This document shows, piece after piece, positions 59,952 through 64,000 of a stretch of DNA of 64,000 bases. A model generated the notes under the pieces. The model was not told where the DNA came from. It did not search any database and was given only the letters and a program-made list of their open reading frames with translations. Within the stretch, counting starts at the first letter, position 1; each line of letters begins with the position of its first letter. The position numbers and the translations under genes are program-made. This DNA is from AC-32 sp963717725. Lineage in GTDB: Bacteria > Actinomycetota > Thermoleophilia > Gaiellales > Gaiellaceae. The stretch is taken from assembly GCA_963717725.1 (NCBI GenBank), contig CAVQWS010000025.1, positions 310,001 to 374,000 of the forward strand, read 5' to 3'.

Positions 59952-60544
59952 CCGCCGGCGACCGAGGAGACGTACTTGGAGACGGCCATGATCTGCGCCG
60001 CGGTCAGCGTGCCCTTGAAGGCCGGCATCGCGCTGCCGCCGTTGGTCACCTGCTTCTGCACGATCTCGAGGCTCGGCTTCAGCTGGTCGAGATTCGGCCC
60101 GACGTTGCCGCTCGTGCCCGCGTCCTTGAGCGTGTGGCAGCTGCCGCAGTTGGCGGTGAAGATGTCCTTCCCGCTGGTCGATCCCTGCACCGTGCCCGGC
60201 CGGCCAGCGACGAGCGCGACGTACGTCGCGACGTCCTGCGCGTCGCCACCGGTCACGAGGTTCGCCGGCATCGGCGGCTCGGCGAGCTCGATCTGGTCTC
60301 GGACGACCTGCTCGATCGTTTCCTGCTTGAAGCCCTGCCGCCGGTCGTAGGCGAAGGCATCGTCGAGGTTTGGGCCCTGGGTGCCGTGCGAGCCGGCGGC
60401 GGCGAGCGTGTGGCAGCCGGAGCATTTCGCCAGGAAGAGCTCCTTCCCCTTGTCGGGGTCGCCGGCCTTGGAGATGCCGCCGGTGCCGCAGCCCGCCGCG
60501 AGCAGGGCGGTGGCGAGAGCGAGGAGCGCGCCGCCGCGCCGCAC
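59948..60544 (-). CDS. Dihaem cytochrome c lipoprotein
   Basis: 198 residues from GTG 60544. Lipoprotein signal with lipobox LLAAGC, then two cytochrome c domains with CSGCH (about residue 41) and CGSCH (about 135), each with a later Met (PPMPANL, SAMPAFKG). A membrane-anchored electron carrier, likely the donor to the neighbouring caa3 oxidase. Convergent with the oxidase operon (4-base overlap) and coupled to the STAS gene by TAGTG. Confidence 0.92.
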   Translation of the reverse strand: MRRGGALLALATALLAAGCGTGGISKAGDPDKGKELFLAKCSGCHTLAAAGSHGTQGPNLDDAFAYDRRQGFKQETIEQVVRDQIELAEPPMPANLVTGGDAQDVATYVALVAGRPGTVQGSTSGKDIFTANCGSCHTLKDAGTSGNVGPNLDQLKPSLEIVQKQVTNGGSAMPAFKGTLTAAQIMAVSKYVSSVAGG

Positions 60545-60909
60545 TAGCTCGGCGTGGACTCCGACGAGTTCAGCGCCGCGACGGCCTCGTCACGCGTGGC
60601 GTGGATCGTGAAGACGCGATCGAGGCCGGTGATCTCGAAGATCTTCGTGATGTTGCGGTCGCTGCAGACCAGCGAGAGCTGCCCCTCGTTCGCGCGCAGC
60701 CGCTTGACCCCGCCGACGAGCACGCCGAGCGTCGTCGAGTCGATGAACGTCGTGTTCGAGAAGTCGACGATGACGCTCTTGGCGCCCTTGCCGATCACGT
60801 CGAGCAGCTGCTGCTTGAACTCCGGGGCCGTGTAGAGGTCGACCTCGCCGGAGAGCGAGATGACGTAGGCGTCGTCGGAGAGCTGCTCGGTGGTGATGTC
60901 GAAGTTCAT
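60544..60909 (-). CDS. STAS-domain anti-sigma factor antagonist
   Basis: 121 residues. SGEVDLYTAPEFKQQL and VIVDFSNTTFIDSTTLGVLVGGVKRL are the STAS signature of SpoIIAA/RsbV proteins, with Ser58 in DST as the residue that an anti-sigma kinase would phosphorylate. No kinase or sigma-B-type factor is adjacent. Its -10 element lies over the stop codon of the TPR gene upstream. Confidence 0.92.
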   Translation of the reverse strand: MNFDITTEQLSDDAYVISLSGEVDLYTAPEFKQQLLDVIGKGAKSVIVDFSNTTFIDSTTLGVLVGGVKRLRANEGQLSLVCSDRNITKIFEITGLDRVFTIHATRDEAVAALNSSESTPS

Positions 60910-60918
60910 GGGCGCGGC

Positions 60919-60924
60919 AGTCTA
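60919..60924 (-). promoter_or_regulatory. -10 element TAGACT, leaderless promoter of the STAS gene
   Basis: TAGACT lies 9 bases before ATG 60909; its first three bases are the TAG stop of the TPR gene. Confidence 0.6.
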
Positions 60925-61773
60925 ACCCTGCGGCTGCCCGAGGGACGCCTGCAGCTGAGCAAGCGTCTGCCGGACCGCCGGGGCGTTCGCGTTGTCGGGC
61001 GCCACCTTGAGGAACTGCTGGTAGGCGGTGATCGCGGTGGTGACGTCGTTCGCGCTCTGGGCGGCGGAGGCCCACTGCAGCAGCGCGTTGGGCTCGTCGG
61101 AGGTGCCCTTCGCCGCCTGGGCGGCCTGCTTGTAGACGCCCGCGACCTTCTGGTAGGCGGTCGTCACCTTCGTGTAGGCATCGTTGAGCTGGGTCTGCAG
61201 GGCCTGCGAGTACGGGTCCGAGGTCAGCGCCTGGCCGAGCGGCGAGCTCGTGTCGAGCCCAGGCGAGTTCACAACGTTCTGGCTGTAGCCGGCGAAGACG
61301 GCGCGGTAGTTGTCGGCCGCGCGGCCTGCCTGGCCGCCGTAGATGCTCGCGATCCGGTTGATCACGTCGAGGTTCTGCGGCGCCACCTGCCGCGCCTTCT
61401 GCAGCGTGGCGAGCGCCTTCGCCTCCTGGTTGTCGCTCTGGTAGAGGCCCGCGAGGTCGAGGTAGAGGTTGACGTTCTGCGGCGACCGCGCGACCGCGTC
61501 CTGCTTGTCGTGGATCTGCGAGCCGACCGAGCTCCCGCTGTTCTGGCCGAAGAAGCTCTGCAGCGCGTCGCTGATCCCGTTCGAGCCCGAGCCGACGCCG
61601 AGCAGGACGAAGCTGAACACGAAGACGAGCGCCAGCAGGACGTAGACGATCTTCGCGTGGCGCCGCAGGCGCGAGAAGAAGAGCTGTTCCTCCCAGGCGG
61701 GCGCGCTCTTCGAGCGCTTCGGATCGGGCTTGGGGCGCTCCTTGCGGTGCGCCGATGCGGCTCCTCGGGCCAT
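60922..61773 (-). CDS. Membrane-anchored TPR protein
   Basis: 283 residues from ATG 61773 (the leaderless -10 at 61783-61788 excludes a start at 61806). A basic N-terminus (KERPKPDPKRSKS) precedes one span (IVYVLLALVFVFSFVLLGVG), then TPR repeats such as VNLYLDLAGLYQSDNQEAKALATLQKA and ALLQWASAAQSANDVTTAITAYQQFL. The TPRs would lie outside the membrane. A scaffold or assembly factor is plausible; the partner is unknown, though cytochrome genes are near. Confidence 0.75.
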   Translation of the reverse strand: MARGAASAHRKERPKPDPKRSKSAPAWEEQLFFSRLRRHAKIVYVLLALVFVFSFVLLGVGSGSNGISDALQSFFGQNSGSSVGSQIHDKQDAVARSPQNVNLYLDLAGLYQSDNQEAKALATLQKARQVAPQNLDVINRIASIYGGQAGRAADNYRAVFAGYSQNVVNSPGLDTSSPLGQALTSDPYSQALQTQLNDAYTKVTTAYQKVAGVYKQAAQAAKGTSDEPNALLQWASAAQSANDVTTAITAYQQFLKVAPDNANAPAVRQTLAQLQASLGQPQG

Positions 61774-61780
61774 AGCCGGC

Positions 61781-62779
61781 CTAGGGTACCTGCCACTCGT
61801 GAGCATCGCCTAGCTCGCGAAGGCGGGTCTTCGTGGCCTCGTCGCAGAGTGCGCCCTCCAGTCCGGACTCGTAGGCGTCGCGCGGGTCGAGCCCGAGCTC
61901 GGCGGCCGCCTCGTAGTCGCGGCTCAGGTCGGTGCCGAACATCGCCGGGTCGTCGGTCGAGATCGAGCAGCGTGCTCCGGCCGCGAGCAGCTTCGGCAGC
62001 GGGTGCTCCTCCAGCGAAGCGACCACCCGCGTGCGCAGGTTCGAGATCGGGCAGACGTCGAGCACGATCCGGCGGTCGGCGATCTCCCGCACGAGGCCTG
62101 GGTCCTCCACCGCGCGGATCCCGTGCCGGAGGCGGTCGGCGCCGAGCTCCTCGAGCGCGCCGCGCACCGACGGCGGCCCGGCGACCTCGCCGGCATGCGG
62201 GACCGAGGCGAGGCCCAGCTCACGCGCGAGCGCGAAGGCGGGCTCGAAGGGCTCGGGCGGGAACTCGGCCTCGAGCCCGCCGAGGCCGACGCCGAGGACC
62301 CCGCGCTCGCGGTAGGCGGCGGAGTAGCGCACGACCTGCTCGGCCTCGTCGAGCGGGAAGCCGCGGACGATGTCGGGCGTCAGCCGCACCTCGACGCCGT
62401 GCAGCTCGCGCGCCTGCTCCGCCCCGTCGCAGTAGCCGCTGAAGATCTCGTCCCAGCCGACCCCGCGGCGCACGCGCTCGCTCGGCGAGAAGATCCCTTC
62501 GAGGTAGACCGCACCGTGCGAGGCAGCCTCGGCCGCATAGTCGACCACGACCTGGCGGAAGTCCTCCGCGGTCTGGAGCGCGTTCGTGGTCAGGACCCAG
62601 ACCTCGATGAAGTGCGCGAAGTCGCGGAAGTCGTAGAGCTCGGCGAGCCCTTGCTCGTCGCCCGCCGGGAGCGGGTAGTCGTTGCGCCGCGCGATCTCGA
62701 GCAGGGTCGCCGGCCGCACCGTCCCCTCGAGGTGGACGTGCAGCTCGATCTTAGGCGCCGCTTGCGGTGCCGACTTCAG
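61781..62779 (-). CDS. add: Adenosine deaminase family protein, probable CTG start
   Basis: Zinc deaminase of the Add family. The metal motif IELHVHLEG lies upstream of the first canonical start (GTG 62719), which would delete it. No ATG, GTG or TTG precedes it back to the tatC stop; in-frame CTGs are at 62779 (332 residues, His14 and His16) and 62839 (AGGGG eight bases upstream). Other ligands and catalytic residues: PHAGE, RLRHGIRA and STDDPAMFGT. It turns adenosine (or a related purine) to inosine. Alternatively the 5' end is altered by the repeat inserted there. Confidence 0.85.
   Translation of the reverse strand: MKSAPQAAPKIELHVHLEGTVRPATLLEIARRNDYPLPAGDEQGLAELYDFRDFAHFIEVWVLTTNALQTAEDFRQVVVDYAAEAASHGAVYLEGIFSPSERVRRGVGWDEIFSGYCDGAEQARELHGVEVRLTPDIVRGFPLDEAEQVVRYSAAYRERGVLGVGLGGLEAEFPPEPFEPAFALARELGLASVPHAGEVAGPPSVRGALEELGADRLRHGIRAVEDPGLVREIADRRIVLDVCPISNLRTRVVASLEEHPLPKLLAAGARCSISTDDPAMFGTDLSRDYEAAAELGLDPRDAYESGLEGALCDEATKTRLRELGDAHEWQVP
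61783..61788 (-). promoter_or_regulatory. -10 element TACCCT, leaderless promoter of the TPR gene
   Basis: TACCCT lies 9 bases before ATG 61773, overlapping the end of the adenosine deaminase gene. Confidence 0.55.
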
Positions 62780-62837
62780 GGCACGCGGGCTTTGCTCGCT
62801 TGCCCGTCGGAACTGACCGGTCGACTCGCCTGAAGTC
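62772..62837 (+). repeat. Inverted repeat enclosing dispersed-repeat copy 2
   Basis: GACTTCAGG (62772-62780) and CCTGAAGTC (62829-62837) are perfect inverted repeats. Between them lie GGGC(...)GCCC arms and the 22-base sequence at 62804-62825 that matches 25926-25947 at 19 positions. The segment lies over the likely 5' end of the adenosine deaminase gene, just after tatC ends. Confidence 0.5.
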
Positions 62838-62857
62838 AGTACGACTGCCCCTAGGAA

Positions 62858-63598
62858 TTACTCGCGCCAGCGCGGCTCGAGGAAGGTGGCGAGGCCGATC
62901 GAGAGCACGTAGAGCAGGACGAGCGGGATCACCGAGAGCAGCGTCGAGACCGGGTCGACGCCGGGCAGGATCACGCCGATCACCGTCATCACGAAGATGC
63001 CCGCGCGCCAGGTGTGACGAAGCTGCGCGGCGCTCAGGATCCGCAGTCGCACCAGCGCGAGCACGAACACGGGCACCTCGAACGCCACGGCCACCCCGAG
63101 CAGCACGAAGCTGACGAAGCGGTAGTAGTCACGCGCGCGAATCTGGATGTTGTAGTAGGACGAGTCGTAGTTGGTCAGGAAGTGGATCGCCGGGTTCAGG
63201 ATCACGAAGTAGCCGAACAGCACCCCGCCGAGCCCGAGGATGGTCGCGAAGGCAACCGGCACGAGCATCGAGCGCTGCTTGCGCTCCTCCACGGCGGGCG
63301 CGAGGAACGCCCACAGCTGCCAGAGGACGATCGGCAGCGCCAGGAGCAGGCCAGTCCAGAGGCTGACCATGATCGAGGTCGCGAACGGCTCGATCGGGCT
63401 GAGCGTGACCGGCTTGCCCAGGTTGGCCGGCAGCGGCGCGTTCAGCCAGTGGAGGATCCGGCCGTGAAAGCCGTACGCGACGCCGAAGCCGGCGGCGAGG
63501 GCGCCGAGGCAGATGATCAGCCGCGTGCGAAGCTCGCCGAGGTGCTCGACGAGCGTGGCCTCCTCGCCATGGCCGAGGCGCCGCGGGAGCACGCTCAT
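62858..63598 (-). CDS. tatC: Sec-independent protein translocase TatC
   Basis: 246 residues with six spans. ATLVEHLGELRTRLIICLGALAAGF with the conserved Glu, the first-loop SPIEPFATSIMVSLWTGLLLALPIVLWQLWAFLAPAV and the FGVAYGF region are typical. It is the substrate-recognising core of the twin-arginine pathway. It begins 4 bases after tatA ends. Confidence 0.96.
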   Translation of the reverse strand: MSVLPRRLGHGEEATLVEHLGELRTRLIICLGALAAGFGVAYGFHGRILHWLNAPLPANLGKPVTLSPIEPFATSIMVSLWTGLLLALPIVLWQLWAFLAPAVEERKQRSMLVPVAFATILGLGGVLFGYFVILNPAIHFLTNYDSSYYNIQIRARDYYRFVSFVLLGVAVAFEVPVFVLALVRLRILSAAQLRHTWRAGIFVMTVIGVILPGVDPVSTLLSVIPLVLLYVLSIGLATFLEPRWRE

Positions 63599-63602
63599 CG
63601 CG

Positions 63603-63809
63603 TTACGACGAAGGAGGCGGTGGCTCGTCCGCGGAGCGGGCCGGGAGCTCGGCCTTCTCGTCGTCGTGCGAGCCGGTGATCGAGTCCTTGAACTCCCGCA
63701 TACCCTTGCCGAGCGATCGCCCGATCTCCGGCAGGCGCTTGGGCCCGAACACGAGCAGCGCGACGATCAAGATCACGATCAGCCCGGTGATTCCAATCTC
63801 CGGCAGCAT
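63603..63809 (-). CDS. tatA: Sec-independent protein translocase TatA
   Basis: 68 residues: one span (IGITGLIVILIVALLVFG), the FGPKRLPEIGRSLGKGMREFKD hinge and amphipathic helix, and an acidic/proline tail. It forms the transport pore for folded proteins. Leaderless start ATG 63809. No tatB is adjacent; actinobacterial TatB is usually elsewhere. Confidence 0.95.
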   Translation of the reverse strand: MLPEIGITGLIVILIVALLVFGPKRLPEIGRSLGKGMREFKDSITGSHDDEKAELPARSADEPPPPSS

Positions 63810-63815
63810 GGATCA

Positions 63816-63821
63816 AGCCTA
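63816..63821 (-). promoter_or_regulatory. -10 element TAGGCT, leaderless promoter of tatAC
   Basis: TAGGCT lies 6 bases before ATG 63809. Confidence 0.6.
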
Positions 63822-63965
63822 GCGCTTTCTCGGCCGGGCAAGCAGCCTCGTCTTCGATACCCTGCTGGAGACCTGGGCGCGCACGGCCGTTTCGACCGTC
63901 AGGCGCGCGGCTCGACGCTCTGGACAAGCTTCGTCTCCTGCTCCCGAAGGGCTGACCACGCTGGC

Positions 63966-63971
63966 TAGCAT
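63966..63971 (+). promoter_or_regulatory. -10 element TAGCAT, leaderless promoter at the right edge
   Basis: TAGCAT lies 9 bases before ATG 63981. The rest of the tatA-to-edge gap (63822-63965) shows only GC-rich imperfect repeats and no gene. Confidence 0.45.
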
Positions 63972-63980
63972 GACCATCAC

Positions 63981-64000
63981 ATGGCGCTTCTAGAACTGAA
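63981..64000 (+). CDS. Start of a protein, cut by the window edge
   Basis: Six codons from ATG 63981 (MALLEL) with a leaderless -10 upstream. ABC transporter ATPases often begin this way, but so little is visible that no function can be given. Confidence 0.4.

Overview
The window is high-GC, almost gap-free bacterial chromosome. Gene content and style (GTG/ATG starts with 4-base start/stop overlaps, Ku/LigD repair, a caa3 oxidase with interleaved stress-type domains, DUF6458 and DUF1272 proteins, SpoIID/LytB-domain protein) suggest a deep-branching actinomycetote, most likely Thermoleophilia (Gaiellales/Solirubrobacterales-like). That placement is inference. No CRISPR array, insertion sequence, phage or rRNA is visible; it reads as ordinary chromosomal backbone with one tRNA.

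Layout. 1-2145: end of a fatty-acid cluster (fabD end, fabG, fabF). 2142-8545: a cyclase/AAA/TPR regulator, a lipoprotein esterase, a PIN protein, and a coupled HAD-GNAT-arginase-fold run. 8583-10359: accD-accA. 10563-13693: ku-ligD, bacterial end joining. 13870-18787: rsgA, an ABC exporter pair, GNAT, type II NADH dehydrogenase, a zinc protein. 18762-21157: an ECF42-type sigma operon (DGPF protein, sigma factor, frameshifted amidinohydrolase). 21241-25006: a putative secreted metalloprotein, an MrfA-type helicase, a methyltransferase. 25028-29226: TPP riboswitch, thiD, thiM, thiE, thiL and an orphan ABC permease. 29219-37770: thioredoxin, polyprenol-phosphate mannosyltransferase-type enzyme, PolX, HAD, NUDIX, EamA, OtsB, two half-size TauE/SafE genes, M23 peptidase. 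37831-40676: lon with hsp20. 40766-43729: NDP-rhamnose-type genes rmlACD and convergent rmlB. 43870-46907: SpoIID-like protein and subtilase. 46896-50810: amino-sugar nucleotide operon (wecB/wbpI-, wbpA-, wbpB-, wbpD-like). 50837-54684: tRNA-Lys, a structured spacer, two histidine kinases, DUF6458. 54830-60544: caa3-type oxidase operon. 60544-63809: STAS protein, TPR protein, adenosine deaminase, tatC, tatA.

How it works together. The cell-envelope theme is strong: dTDP-sugar and UDP-diacetamido-sugar synthesis, cell-wall hydrolase-like proteins and Tat export sit together. Respiration is represented by NDH-2, an A2-type caa3 oxidase (YSHPAV motif) and a dihaem cytochrome c lipoprotein. The oxidase operon also carries three copies of an uncharacterised universal-stress-like domain, one fused to a subunit-IV-like membrane anchor.

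Two genome-wide habits stand out. First, more than twenty first-in-operon genes have a TANNNT (or CATAAT) -10 element only 6-9 bases before the start codon and no Shine-Dalgarno, i.e. leaderless transcripts. Second, three well-conserved genes (fabG, rmlD, adenosine deaminase) have no ATG/GTG/TTG that would give a complete protein, and a CTG sits where the start should be. Four genes (amidinohydrolase, thiD, thiE, wbpB-like) are interrupted by small indels although protein similarity continues across the breaks; sequencing or assembly error is the simplest explanation and should be tested before calling them pseudogenes.
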